Shown: positions 1 through 11,693, counted from the first letter of the stretch. The stretch: 64,000 nucleotides of DNA from Rhinopithecus roxellana (GCF_007565055.1 NC_044553.1:127742978-127806977); one strand, 5' to 3'. Made by a program: numbers and translations. The notes: generated by a model from the letters alone, not told the origin.

Positions 1-709
1 TTTATTACCAGCACTTCCCCTAAAGACAATTTAAGGAAGGTCTTCAGGAAGACAAAGATGATACCAGATAGAAGTTAATATACACAAAGAAATAAAGAAC
101 ACTAAAATGTAATAAGTGAAGCTAAAAATAAAATTATGTATTACATTCTTTTCCTATTCAAATTGTTCTAAAAGATTACTGACAGCCTAAATCAAAAGAA
201 GGAAAAATGCATATCATATGATTATAGCCTATGAAAAAGTAAAATTTACTGCAATAACACAAAGAATATGTGAAATAAATTGGAAAAATACTGCATATTT
301 TTTCAGTGTTTACAAAGTGGCATAATATATGAAGAGAACATATGAATAATTAAAATATACATGAAAAACTTTGTGGTGAGCTATAAAAATGGAAAAGACA
401 AAAAAGTCAATAGAGTAGATGAAATGAATAACAAAATGCTCAGGTAACCCAAGAAAAGGTAAAACAAGGAGAAAAAACAAAAATGAGTGGGAAGATATTG
501 AAAAAATACTAGTAAGAGTGACTTACATAAAAGTGGCATATGTCTCCAGCAGGACACCCAGTCCAAAATGTGTATGTACCTAGCAGTAGAGCTTCAAAAT
601 ACATGGAGCAAAAAGTGATGGGATTAAAGATGTAATGTGTACATACACAATTATACTTGAGAGTTCAACATTCCTTCTTCAGTAATTAACAGTGAAACCA
701 ACCCAATAG
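1..709 (+). mobile_element. L1M LINE fragment, ORF1/ORF2 junction region
   Basis: This A-rich sense-strand sequence matches the region around the ORF1 end and ORF2 start of old mammalian L1 (the 'cttcaggaagacaaagatga' module near 45-60). It continues into the ORF2 endonuclease region near 640-709. The same L1 resumes at 1178 after an LTR insertion and reaches its 3' end near 4116. All frames are broken and the element is dead. The 5' part lies outside the window. Confidence 0.75.
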
Positions 710-1173
710 TCCCACAGACTGTCCTTTCTGATATACATAGAAATGTATCTTTCTGGTCTTAAAGCTTGAAACTTATATTTGCTTTATCTGAGTTCCTTCC
801 CCAGGAAAGGACGTTCAGGCTTCTTAAAAAAAAGTATCAAAGAACTGAAACTCACCAGATCAGTCTTCTCAAAAAAGTATAAAAGAAGAGAAACACACCA
901 AATCATCACACCAGATGCCAGAACCCTCATTTACCGTGATTGCGTCTTTGCCACTCCCTAATTTTTTTCTTACACATGGTTACATTTCTTCACTGCTATA
1001 GAAACCCCTAGTTTTATTCCATCAGGGAGATGGATTTGAGACTGAGCTTATATCTCCTTGGCTGCAGCACCTGATTAAAGCCTTCTTCCTTGGCAATACT
1101 TGTTGTCTCAGTGATTGGCTTTCTGTGCAGTGGGCAGCAGGACCTAGATGGAACCTCTGGTGTGTCAGTAATA
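710..1173 (+). mobile_element. Solo ERV1-type LTR inserted in L1
   Basis: A 464-base block interrupts the L1 ORF2 sequence, which continues on both sides. The four bases ATAG flank it at 706-709 and 1174-1177, fitting a 4-base ERV1 target duplication. Its 3' third has the look of an LTR R/U5 region: an ATTAAA polyadenylation-type signal at 1074-1079 followed by a GC-richer stretch. The canonical TG start and CA end are decayed. I recognise it as an ERV1/MER-class LTR but cannot name the family. No internal viral sequence is present. Confidence 0.6.
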
Positions 1174-1177
1174 ATAG

Positions 1178-3252
1178 AACAGTAGGCTGAAAACTGGTAA
1201 GGATCTAGCCAACCTGAACAATACTATCTAACAACTTGACTGAATCAGCGTATATAGAACACTATAGTCAACAATAGCAGGCATGTGGATATTACTACTT
1301 CTCTCCAGACATTAAAAAGATAACAAAGAAATGATAGCAACAACTCCATGCCCATTGATTCACAAAATTAGATGAAACCTAAAAATGATTTGAATGATAC
1401 AGGCTATCAAAACTTGCTCAAAGAGAAGTATGTAAATGAATGGTTCTATGTCAATTAGATGAGTTGAATTTATAGCTCAAAACCTTCAATAAAAAAATTC
1501 CAAGCCCACATGTTTTCATTGACAGATCCTATAAATATTTAAGGAAGAAAGTATAAACTCTATTATACTTTCTCCAGTAAATAGAAAACAGAACACTTCC
1601 CAGTCACATTTTCAGCCAGAATTGCCCTAATAACAATATCAGATAATGATATAAAAAGAAAACTACAGTTCAATATCCCAAAAAAACTAATAGAAATAAT
1701 CCTTGACAAAATAATAGCAAATCAAGTTCAGAAGCATATAAAAAATTTACATCACAATCATGTTCTTATCTCAAAGATAGAAGCCTAGTTCAATATTTAA
1801 ATATCCATCAATGTAGTTTACTGTATAACAGACTAAGAAGGAAATCAAATGGTAATCTCAATAGGTGCAGAAAAAAATTAGGCAAAATTCAAAAGCCATT
1901 CATGACAAAAACTCTTAGTTAAAATTAAATGATTTTAGAAACCATATTAATAAACAGAAAATAAACCGTATAATTATTTCAGTAGATACAGAAAAGCATT
2001 TGGAAAGATTTGACAGCTTTACATGACTAAAAATAAAACACTCAACAAGCTAATAGTGGAAGGGAACTTCCTCAACTCGATCAAGGGCATGTGTGAAAAA
2101 GCCATAGCTAACATCTGCTAAGATCAGGAGCAAGATAAGCATATCCCTTTTCACTGCTTCTATTTGACAGTGTACTGGAATTTCTAGCCAAGGCAATTAA
2201 ACAAGAAAAAAGAAATAAAAAGCACCTAGATTGGAAAGGAAATAAAACTGTCTCTATTCACAGATGGCAAAATCTTATATATAGAAAATTGTAAAGAATC
2301 CACATACACATACTCAAAAACCTATTACAACTAATAAACTAGTTTAGAAAAGTTTCAGGATACAAATCAATATGAAAAATCACATGTATCTCTATACATT
2401 AGCAATGAATATTCTGAAAATGATATATTAAAAACAATTTCATTCACAATAGCATTGAATGTGATAAAATACTTAGCAATATGTTAAATCAAGGAAGTGT
2501 AAGTCTTACACACTGAAAACTACAGAACGTTGTTGAAAGAAATTAAAGAGGACCTAAATAAATAAGAAGATAGTCCATGTTCATGGGTTGGAAATTTTAA
2601 TACCATTAAAATGGATTTCTCCCCATATTCACTACAGATTCAGTGCAATCCCTATAAAAATTCCAACTGCCTCATTTTTCAGACATGTATGCATCCATCC
2701 TAAAATTCATATGGAAACGCAAGGGACCTCAAGTAGTGAAAATAACCTTGAAGAAGAGGAACAAAGATTGAGGACTCAAATATTCTGGTTTCAAAACTTA
2801 CTACAGAGCTACAATAATCAGAATTGTGTGATATTGTCACAAAGATGGGCATATAGATCAACGGAACCAGATTGAGAGTGCAGAATTCAATCCATGTATC
2901 TCTGGTCAACTGATTTTTGGCAAGGGTGCCAAGAGCATTCTGTGAGGAAAGAACAGTCTTTTAAATAAATGGCACTAGAAAAACGGATCTCCACATGCAA
3001 AAGGATGGATATCCATGTCACACCATATGCAACATTTAATTCAAAATATAGCATGTATAAATATAGGTGATAAAACTATAAAATTCCTTCAAAGAAATGT
3101 AGGTGTAAATATTTGTGACTTTGGATTAGGCAACAGTCTCTTAAATATGACATCAAAAGCACAAGTAATCAAAGGAAAAAATAGCTAAATTGAGTTTCAT
3201 CAAACTCAAGAACTTTTATGTATCAATGGACATTATTAAGAAAGTGAAAAGC
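1178..3252 (+). mobile_element. L1M ORF2 region (sense), continuation
   Basis: Degenerate L1 ORF2 sequence covers the end of the endonuclease region and the reverse-transcriptase region. Recognisable modules include 'aaaattccaactgcctcat' near 2656. Many stops and indels are present. It is interrupted at 3253 by an Alu and resumes at 3545. Confidence 0.8.
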
Positions 3253-3544
3253 GGCCAGGCACTATGGCTCACGCCTGTAATCCCGACACTCTGTGAGGAT
3301 GAGGAGGGCAGATCACGAGGTTGGGAGATGGAGACCATTCTAGCTGACACGGTGAAACCCCGTCTCTACTAAAAATACAAAGAATTAGCTGGGCGTGGTG
3401 GTGGGCGCCTGTAATCCTAGCTACTCGGGAGGTTGAGGCAGGAGAATGGCTTGAACCCGGGAGGTGGAAGTTGCAGTGAGCCGAGATCATGGCTGGCGAC
3501 AGAGTGAGACTCCGTCTCAAAAAAAATAAATAAAAAAAAAAAAA
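3253..3544 (+). mobile_element. AluY-like SINE, sense
   Basis: It has the left-arm start (ggccaggcactatggctcac), the middle A-rich linker and the right arm, then an A-rich tail at about 3518-3544. Part of the right arm near 3490, where the 'cactgcactccagcc' block should be, is deleted. It sits inside the L1M and splits its 3' part. Confidence 0.9.
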
Positions 3545-4116
3545 CAGAATTTATCATGTGATTCAGCAACTCCACTCTTAGGTATTTACATAAAATAATT
3601 GCAACCTTATGTTCATACAAACATATTTGAACATATAGGACTTTTCATAGCCTCATTATTCGTAACAGCCAAAAGGTGAAAACAACCTAAATGCTCATCA
3701 ACTGAGGAAAGCCTAAACAAAATGTAGTCCATCCATATAATGGAGTATTTGTTTCAGCCACAAAAAGCCATGAATTACTGCTACATAGAGTAAGGATGGA
3801 TCTCAAAAACATTGCACTAAGTAAAAGAAGACAAACACACACACACAAATCCACTACTTTATGATTTCATTTATATGAAATGTTCATAATATGCAAATCT
3901 GTAGAGACAGGAAGTAGATTAGTGGTTGCTAGGGAGTGGGAGAGAGGGGATTTTGGAAATACCGGTTTCTTTTGGAGTGTGGAAATATTCTGGAATTAGA
4001 CAGTAGCTATGGTTTACAACATTGTGAAAATACTAAAACTCACTGAGTCATAAACTTTAAAATAGGTGAAAGGATGAATTTTCTGTTATGGGAATTTTAT
4101 ATGAATAAAAGAAACA
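3545..4116 (+). mobile_element. L1M 3' end (sense)
   Basis: L1 ORF2 C-terminal and 3'-UTR-like sequence resumes right after the Alu tail. It ends near 4116 in the typical old-L1 terminus, with an AATAAAAG-type signal at about 4102-4109. This closes the element that began before the window. Confidence 0.75.
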
Positions 4117-4718
4117 AACACAAAACTCTTAGTAAACTACTAGAAAGGGACCTCCTTAACCTGTTCCAGGGCATCTACAAAAAATCTACAGGTATCATCA
4201 ATCTAAATGGTGAAAGAATGAATGTTTCCACCCTTAGTGGACCACCCTAGGAGGCTCCCCCCTTATACTGCTAATTGACATTTTCCTGGAAGTTGTACCC
4301 AGTGCAGTAAGTCAAAAACAGACCTACATATTGTAAATGAAAAGGTAAATCCTGTCTGTACTCATGTGACATGATTGTCTAGAAAATTGAAAAGGATCTA
4401 CAGAAAAACTTTACTTCAAGAAAAGGTGAGTTTAATCAGATGTTAAGAAACGTGGTCAGTATACAAAAGTCCATATAATTTCTACAGGTTAGCTATTGAC
4501 AACTGGATTTTTTATTTTAAAAATATATTTTGTATTTTTAAATTCTTAGGTATATATTTAACAAAATGCATGCAAAGTCTGTACGTTTATGAAGAGGTAA
4601 TGGAAGAAATCAAAGAATACCTAAATAAAGGGAGATATATCATGTTTGTGGATTAGAAGTTTCAATATGTTAAAATGTCAATTTTCCCCAACTTGATCAA
4701 TAGATGCAATGCAATTTC
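4117..4718 (+). mobile_element. Second L1M, 5'-truncated, ORF2 portion
   Basis: Straight after the 3' end of the first L1, ORF2 sequence from the middle of the reverse-transcriptase region starts again ('ctccttaacctgttccaggg' near 4151-4170). This is therefore a second, 5'-truncated sense L1 lying head to tail behind the first. It continues at 5027, 6161 and 6807. Confidence 0.65.
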
Positions 4719-5017
4719 TTTGTTTTTTTTTTTTTTTGAGACGGAGTCTCGCTCTGTCGCCCAAACTGGAGTGCAGTGGCCGGATCTCAGCTCACTGCAA
4801 GCTCCGCCTTTAGGGTTGACGCCATTCTCCTGCCTCAGCCTCCCGAGTAGCTGGGACTACAGGCACCGCCACCTCGCCCGCCTACTTTTTTGTACTTTTT
4901 AGTAGAGACGGGGTTTCACCGTGTTAGCCAGGATGGTCTCGATCTCCTGACCTTGTGATCCGCCCGTCTCAGCCTCCCAAAGTGCTGGGATTACAGGCTT
5001 GAGCCACCGCACCCGGC
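4719..5017 (-). mobile_element. AluY (AluYR-like), antisense
   Basis: A full-length antisense Alu begins with a poly-T run. The target duplication TGCAATTTC lies at 4710-4718 and 5018-5026. Variants in the right half ('cacctcgcccgcct', 'ggcttgagccacc') resemble the AluY forms common in Old World monkeys. It lies in the second L1M. Confidence 0.92.
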
Positions 5018-5026
5018 TGCAATTTC

Positions 5027-6012
5027 AATTGAAATCTGAGCAAGGTTTCCAGTGATATTTCTAGTGATATTCTAGTGATATTAAGCTGACGCTTAAATAT
5101 AAGGAAAGTCAAAGAAAACAGAACAGCTAATACAAACATTAAAAAGAGCACATTTGGAAGATTCACAGTGCCTGATTTCAAGATTCGCAACAAACTCACA
5201 CTAATCAAGAGAGAGTGGAATTGATGAAAATTTAGAGACAGATCAACGCAACAGAATAGAGTCTAGAAATATACCAACACAAATCAGGCAAACTGACTCA
5301 AAAAAAGTGCAAAAACAATTCAATGAAAAAAATGGGATTTTCTACAAATGGTGCTGAAACAATAGAATATTCATATTTTTAAAAAAACACCTTGACACAT
5401 ATATCACACCTTACATAAAATGATGTAATTAAAAGTGATCATGGATCTAAATTTAAAACATAAGATGGTAAAACTTCTAGCAGAAGGAATGAAAAACATC
5501 AATAAAAGTCCGGCTTTGGAAGAAGTTAATTATAGATATGACATTGAAAGCATGATTCATAAAAGGAAAAAATGATAAATTGGCCTTCAGCAATTTTTGC
5601 CCTTTGAAATATACTGTTAAAATGAAAAAGACAAGCCACCAGCTGGAAGAAGATATTTTTAAGACACATATCTGATAACGGAATTTATCAGATGCAGAAT
5701 CTACCCAGAATACGTAAGAAGCTCTCAAAACTGAAAAATAAGAAAACAACCCACTTTTTAAAATGGGCAAATGATCTGAACAGACATTTCAGCTAAGAGG
5801 ATACATAAATGGCAGGTAAGCATATGAACAGATATTGGACATCACTAGTTATTGGAGAAATACATGGTAACCTACAACGTGATACAATCACACATCTACT
5901 AGACTGGCTAAAACTTTAAAAAACAAAAACAAAAAACAGAACAAAAACAAGAACTGAAATCATAAAGTCCTGGTGAGGATGCAGAGAAACTGGATCTCTC
6001 ACACATTGCTGT
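5027..6012 (+). mobile_element. Second L1M, ORF2 continuation
   Basis: Sense ORF2 C-terminal sequence continues after the Alu. It includes the old-L1 modules around 'tttatcagatgcagaatc' (about 5685) and 'cctggtgaggatgcagagaa' (about 5970). It breaks at about 6013, where DNA-transposon sequence intervenes. Confidence 0.7.
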
Positions 6013-6160
6013 TCGCATCCAAACCAGGCCACGAGCAGGAGGTGAGCGGTCAGCAAGACAACTTTGTTTGTACTTAACAGCTGCCCTGCTTTGCTCACAT
6101 TACCTACCACCTGAGCTCCGCCTCCTGTCACATCAGCAGCTGCATTAGACTCTAATCTAA
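6013..6160 (-). mobile_element. DNA transposon fragment (hAT-like), inverted relative to 6271-6806
   Basis: This block reads like the reverse complement of about 6590-6760: the shared 'ctgagctccgcctcctgt' module at 6111-6128 matches the complement of the sequence near 6645. L1 sequence flanks it on both sides. It is a partial copy of the non-autonomous element described at 6271-6806. Confidence 0.65.
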
Positions 6161-6270
6161 TGGCACTTTGGAAGTCAGTTTGGCAGAGTCTTTTAAAATT
6201 AAACGCACATTTACCATCTTACCCAGGAAAGCCACTTCCAAGTATTTATACAAATGGAATGAAAATTTAC
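6161..6270 (+). mobile_element. Second L1M, 3' region between two transposon pieces
   Basis: About 110 bases of L1 3'-region sequence ('ggaagtcagtttggcagagt' and 'acccaggaaagccacttcca') separate the two inverted DNA-transposon pieces. The L1 continues after 6806. Confidence 0.65.
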
Positions 6271-6806
6271 ATTCACACAACCTTTTTGGCACCAGGGACT
6301 GGTTTCATAGAAGACAGTTTTTCCACCATCTAGGGCAGGATGGGGCGGGGAGGATGGTTTCAGGATGATTCAAGCACATTACAATTATTCTGCACTTTAT
6401 TTATATTATTATTACCTTGTAATAGTAATGGAATAATTATACAGCTCACCGTAATGTAGAATCAGTGGGAGCCCTGAGCTTGTTTTCCTGCAACTAGACG
6501 GTCCTGTCTGGGGGTGATGGGAGACAGTGACAGATCATCAGGCGTTAGATTCTCATAAGGAGCACACAAAGTAGATCCCTTGCATACGCAGCTCACAACA
6601 GGGTTCATGCCCCCACAGGAATCTAATGCCCCCACTGATCTACAGGAGGCAGAGCTCTGGTGGCAATGCGAGTGATAAGGGACGGCTGTAAATACAGACG
6701 AAGCTTCACTCCCTGGATCGCTGGCCACTCATCAGCTGTGTGGCCCAGTTTGTAACCATGGCCTGGTCCATGGCCAGGGGTTGGGGACCCCTGCTGAACA
6801 TGAATA
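6271..6806 (+). mobile_element. Non-autonomous hAT-like DNA transposon
   Basis: A ~535-base element has terminal sequences that mirror each other: 'aacctttttggcaccaggga' at the left, and 'gggttggggacccctg' at the right, which continues as the complementary terminus. The middle contains the module 'ggtgatgggagacagtgaca'. I recognise it as a medium-reiterated Class II element of primates, probably hAT superfamily, but cannot give the family name with certainty. It has no coding capacity. Confidence 0.65.
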
Positions 6807-7275
6807 TATAGCAGCCTTTTTCTTGCTTTCCAAAGACTGAAACAACCCAGACAGCCCTCAGCAAATGAATGGATAAACAGTCTCTAGTGCATCCATGACA
6901 TGGAGCACTATTCAGTCATAAGAAAGAAACATGTATTCATTCATGCAACATGGACAAATCTGGAGTGAATTTTGCTTAGTGAAAGAAGCCAAACCCAATG
7001 ACTGTATGTTGTTTGATTCAATGGACACAGTGTTTTGGAGCAGGTAGTACTATACCAGAGAACTGATCAGTGCTTGTTTGTGGCTGAAGATGAAGGATCA
7101 ATGACAGCCAAGAGGTCATGCAGGTATAATTGTGTGTGTGTGTGTGTGTGTGTTGAATTGTCTATTCTGTATGGTACTTTGCTGATGGATGTATAACCCT
7201 AGGCATCTGCAAAAACCCATGGAACTATACACCGTAAAGAGTTAAGTCCATATTTTATTCCAATTTTTAAAATCA
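6807..7275 (+). mobile_element. Second L1M, 3' end, with (TG)n tract
   Basis: Old L1 3'-end sequence resumes ('gactgaaacaacccagacag' near 6836) and ends near 7275 with the weak terminal A-rich stretch. A short (TG)n microsatellite sits inside it at about 7131-7152. Confidence 0.7.
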
Positions 7276-7567
7276 ACGAGAATATTGACAGAAGCCAAGA
7301 TCGATGCAAACTGTGACCAATGAATCTAACTCTATTACAAATTAATGTTATAGTCATGTTGAAGGAAAAGGCTGCATTGATTGACTCAGGTGTGAGGACC
7401 CTTAGAATGCTGAGAAGAAACCTTTTCAGTCCCTTTCAGGATGGCCCGACTTGTATGTTCGGCCTGAAGGGCTTCATTCATTCAGTTTGCTCTCATGTGG
7501 ACAGTCAGCCTAACTGAAATATCAGAATGCTTGAAGAAAGAAGGAAGGAGTAGAGAGGATCCCAGAG
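7276..7567. other. Unassigned sequence
   Basis: I recognise no gene or repeat in these ~290 bases between the L1 3' end and the first LTR copy. They could be decayed endogenous-retroviral sequence belonging to the neighbouring LTRs, but nothing specific shows this. Confidence 0.4.
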
Positions 7568-8104
7568 ACATCAGAGATGTTTGAACCACAGTGACTCCAT
7601 TTGAATGAGGGCTAGGAAAGTGAGGCTGGGACTTACTAGGCTACATTCCCAGAATAGGTATTCCTAGCCTCTAGATATTAACGGTTAAGGGAACGACTGA
7701 TAATGTTTACTAAACAGACCCAGACTTGGGAATGCCCAGACATCCTGATATCTGGAGAACAATCGCATTCCTAATTTTTCTTTAAAGATAATAAAATTGT
7801 TTCAAAATATAGCAATTAAGAAAATTAATTCTTTATCACAAATCTTTGTACCAGAGCACATCTCGCCATGATCATTTTTTATCCTATATACATACACATA
7901 CGAGCATTGTACCGAGGGTGGACACATTTCCTCCTCTTACTTTCGGAAATGCCCTACTCTGTCTATGGAGTAGCTGCACTTTCACCACTTGACTTTCTTA
8001 ATAAACTGGCTTTTGCTTTGCACTGTGGACTCGCCCTGAATTCTTTCTTGTGTGAGATCCAAGAACCCTCTCTTGGAGTCTGGATCAGGACGCTTTCCTG
8101 CAAC
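7568..8104 (+). mobile_element. ERV1-type LTR, copy A (sense)
   Basis: This ~537-base LTR has a U3-like part. An AATAAA at 7999-8004 is followed by a U5-like GC-richer end ('tcttgtgtgagatccaagaa') closing in TGCAACA at about 8104. Its reverse complement recurs at 8385-8904. By eye the two copies are roughly 80 percent identical. No clear target duplication and no internal gag-pol-env sequence are visible. Family name not assigned. Confidence 0.7.
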
Positions 8105-8384
8105 AGTGGGAGAGCTCAGAGTCTGGATCCAAATGTGTCTCCCACCTACTCCACTCGTAGACTTTTCAGGTAAATAATTATTACATTCCCATTTTTTTTC
8201 CTTCAACAAAGTTTGTTACTGGTAATCTAAGCCATCCTGTGGGGTGTACCTTCTGTGTACCATGTTGAGGAATTTACTCCAGCATGTGCTTCTGTATAGT
8301 TGGTGAGGAAATCAAAATTTTTAAAAAATCCTGAGATTCAGGAAACTATATCCAACAAATGAATGCAATGATTGGAAGTTCTGG
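8105..8384. other. Spacer between inverted LTRs
   Basis: These 280 bases separate the two oppositely oriented LTR copies. I see no gene, tRNA primer-site pattern or known repeat in them. Confidence 0.4.
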
Positions 8385-8904
8385 TGTTACAGGAAAGGGG
8401 CCCCAATCCAGACCCCAAGAGAGGGTTCTTGGATCTATTGCAAGAAATAATTCAGGGAGGGTCCTTAGTGCAAAGTAAAAGCAAGTTTATGAAGAGAGTA
8501 AAGTGGAGAAAGAACAGCTACTCCATAGACAGAGTGGGACATTCCTGAAGGTAAGAGGAGGAACGCGTTCACCCTGTGTACAATGCTTGTATATATGGGG
8601 AAATGTGCTCTGCTACAAGGATTTGTGATAAAGGATTAATTTTTTTACTTACTATATTTTGCAAGAATCAATATTATTATCTTTAAAGCAATATTAGGAA
8701 TGCCTTTGTTCTCCAGATATTGTGATAGCTAGACACCCCCAAGTCTAAGTCTGTTTAGTAAACATTATTAATTTGTCCCCTTCACCTTAAACATCTAGAG
8801 GCTGAGGATACCTAACTTTCTGAGAATGCAGCCCAGCAAGTCCCAACCTCATTTTCCCAGCCCTCACTCAAAATGGAGTCACTCTGGTTCAAAAGCCTCT
8901 GACA
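8385..8904 (-). mobile_element. ERV1-type LTR, copy B (antisense)
   Basis: On the minus strand this reads as the same LTR as 7568-8104. It starts at 8904 with TGTC and ends at 8385 with GTAACA. Shared modules include the U3 'aacagacttagacttggg' region (about 8740) and the U5 'ttgcaagaaataattcaggg' region (about 8439, as written on +). No matching target duplication was found. Confidence 0.7.
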
Positions 8905-9611
8905 CTCAGATCATAGCTGCTACACAGCAAGCAAGAAAAATAGCCAGTGTGAGCTGGGGCAGGAGGCAGCTATCTGGCTGAGGCAAGATGTTATGGATTA
9001 GATATTATACCCAGGGTTTGATAATGGCAAAAGTATTATGCAGAGTAAATAAAGTCAGTAGAAACCAAATGTTTTGCTGAAGATTCCTAAAGACCATCCG
9101 CTGAGATTGCGTTGGCAATGACTGGGTCATAAACTTTCACATGCCACAGGCAGGGAGACATCGTTATTAAGTAAAAGGCCAACATCCTTCGAACTTAATG
9201 GGACTCTGTACACCCCAAAATAGATATCTTCTGTCATGAAGAAAGTAAGTGGGGAAATCAACACTTTCCACAGTAGCATTTCACCAACTCATGAGAAAAG
9301 ACTGCAAACTTGGGCCCAGAGTCTCACCTTCCCACAATGCCAGGACAACAACATCCCCAAATCTTAGGTCACCCCAGGAGACAGGACAGAGAAGGGAAGC
9401 AGTAGACTCAGATCCAAGTGGAAATTACAAAATGCCTGAGGAAATTACATAGGTACATAAATTGTCTGCACTTGGCGGTGGGGGCTTAGAAAGTACAATT
9501 ATTTGAATTAAATGGTTGTGTTTGCACACCAGAGTCTGTGACTGTAAAATTCATGCTACTTCTGTAATGAGCCTGAACTAATTTTATAATCAGAAAAAGG
9601 TCATGTTTTAC
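8905..9611. other. Unassigned, probably single-copy sequence
   Basis: This ~700-base stretch has no recognised repeat, RNA gene or convincing coding region. The longest open frames are under 70 codons and show no family similarity I can name. Confidence 0.4.
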
Positions 9612-9626
9612 AAGTAGTAAGAGGTA

Positions 9627-9935
9627 GCTGGGCACAGTGGCTCACGCCTGTAATCCCAGCACTTTCGGAGGCTGAGGTGGGCGGGTCACCTGAGGTTGGG
9701 AGTTCAAGATTAACCTGGCCAACATGGTGAAACCTTGCCTCTACTAAAAATACAAAAATTAACTGGGCATGATGGCCTGCGTCTGTAATCCCAGCTACTT
9801 GGGAGGCTGAGGCCAGGGAATCTTTTAAACACGGGAGGTGGAGTTTGCAGTGAACCGAGATCGTTCCGCTACACTCCAGCCTGAGCAACAGAGCAAGACT
9901 CTGTCTCAAAAAAAATACAAAAATAAAAAATAAAT
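9627..9935 (+). mobile_element. AluS-like SINE, sense
   Basis: A full-length Alu with a mixed A-rich tail (aaaaataca/aaataaataa). A 15-base target duplication flanks it at 9612-9626 and 9936-9950, identical except for one base (aagtagtaagaggta against aagtagcaagaggta). Confidence 0.93.
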
Positions 9936-9950
9936 AAGTAGCAAGAGGTA

Positions 9951-10858
9951 TGCAGAAAGTAGAGCTAGTCATGGAACTGGAGAGAGATGTTGACTTTTTG
10001 CAGATGACGATGGTAAGCCATTATGTGCTTCTGTTAAATGTGTTGTGGGAAGGCTTGATACCCATTTGATCAGTCATAGTAATTTCCTTGGCAGTAAGCT
10101 CTAGTTTGATTTTACAACAAATATTTCCATACCGAGATTGATTTTGTAGCTTTTCCTGTGACTATTACTGGCGTTGCTAGACTTGCAATGGCAGCTTCCA
10201 CTTACATAGAAATTGATTGCATTAAAAGGGCTTTGCAAGGCAGAGAGATTCAATTTGCTAGCCATTTACTTCAAAGAGATTTTTCTGAGCAAGAAAAAAA
10301 GCGAAAGATTTCTCATCACTAAGAAGATTAAGAAAGTTTCAGAGCCTCAGGAGAAAATGTAAAAAGAGGCTGGTCAAACAGTCAGAAACTACATTATTGA
10401 AGAGCAATTCTGTAACAGTCATTGAGGCTTTTTCGTCTTCTAATGACCGTTGATTGTCTGACACTACTCAAGGCTTGGCAGGTTCTGGGAAAAAGAAATA
10501 CCAGCATAACTGCTCACATACTTGTTTTGAGCTTCATTCATTTTTTGGAGATAATCGTTATGTAACATATATCCTCCTAAGTGTTTTAATTTTTCTAAAA
10601 TATATATTATGTTTAAAATTAAAAGAGATTTAAAAATTTTTTGAAAGATATTTTCCTATAATCTTAATTCTGGTTTTTAAATTCATCTATAATTTATAGT
10701 CACTTTATGATTATGAAATGGTATAATTTGGACGCTACAAAAATTAACTCATTATTTCAATACTCAGTTATGCATTATTTAAAGTTCATTTATTTACTAA
10801 GCATACACAGGCAAGGTTTTGTATTAGGATGTCATTTAATATTATATTGTGAGCAATT
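9951..10858. other. Unassigned, probably single-copy sequence
   Basis: No gene or transposable element is recognised in these ~900 bases. The stretch 10120-10520 is more complex than its AT-rich neighbours, so it is a reasonable place to look for conserved non-coding sequence. Confidence 0.4.
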
Positions 10859-10860
10859 TT

Positions 10861-10892
<32 letters not shown>

Positions 10893-11168
10893 TTGAGATG
10901 GAGTCTCGCTCTGTCACCCAGGCTGGAGTGCAGTGGCAGGATCTCGGCTCACAGCAAGCTCCACCTCCTGGGTTCACACCATTCTCCCGCCTCAGCCTCC
11001 CGAGTAGTTGGGACTACAGGCACCCGCCACAACACCCGGCTTATTTTTTAGTAGAGTCGGGGGTTTCACGGTGTTAGCCAGGATGGTCTCGATCTCCTGA
11101 CCTCGTGATCCGCCCGCCTCGGCCTCCCAAAGTGCTGGGATTACAGGCGTGAGCCACTGCGCCCGGCC
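10859..11168 (-). mobile_element. AluY-like SINE, antisense
   Basis: A full-length antisense Alu begins with a T-rich run containing TTTTC units at about 10860-10894 and ends in 'gcgcccggcc' at 11168. A short gap in the right-arm promoter-distal region removes the 'tgtattt' stretch near 11047. Confidence 0.92.
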
Positions 11169-11294
11169 TGTATTCGTTCTTAACGCAGTTCGTAATATTG
11201 CTTTCTTAACATGTACTTCTATATTAAATAAATAGCTTTTGATATAGACTTTAATCTATTTCTCATTTTCCACTCCAATCTATGTTTCTATTTT

Positions 11295-11593
11295 GTTTTG
11301 TTTTGTTTTTGAGACAGAATTTCGCTCTTGTCACCCAGGCTGGAGTGCAATGGTGCGATCTTGGCTCACTGCTACCTCTCCCTCCTGGGTTCAAGCAATT
11401 CTCCCGCCTCAGCCTCCTGAGTACCTGGGATTACAGGCATCCGCCACCACGCCCAGCTAGTTTTTTGTATTTTTAGTAGAGACGGGGTTTCACCGTGTTA
11501 GCCAGGATCGTCTCGATCTCCTGACCTCGTGATCCGCCCGCCTCGGCCTCCCAAAGTGCTGGGATGACAGGCTTGAGCCACCGCGCCCGGCCT
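11295..11593 (-). mobile_element. AluY-like SINE, antisense
   Basis: A full-length antisense Alu with a (TTTTG)n-type tail. A likely imperfect target duplication (aatctatgtttctatttt against aatctattttctattt) lies at about 11277-11294 and 11597-11612. The left-arm end 'cgcgcccggcc' is at 11583-11593. Confidence 0.9.
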
Positions 11594-11693
11594 CAAAATC
11601 TATTTTCTATTTCAGTGCTTACAACTACTTTGTGACTTATTTTTACATTGTATTTTCAGTATGAATCCATTATGTCTTAAATTTCCCCAAGTT

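Noticed and set aside
9601..9972. Frames of 70-125 codons over Alu copies (also 10707-11051, 13217-13507, 17071-17400, 43267-43554, 50392-50613)
   Set aside because: These are standard antisense Alu translations with the usual 'GVQWPDLSSLQ'-like wording. No gene context accompanies them.
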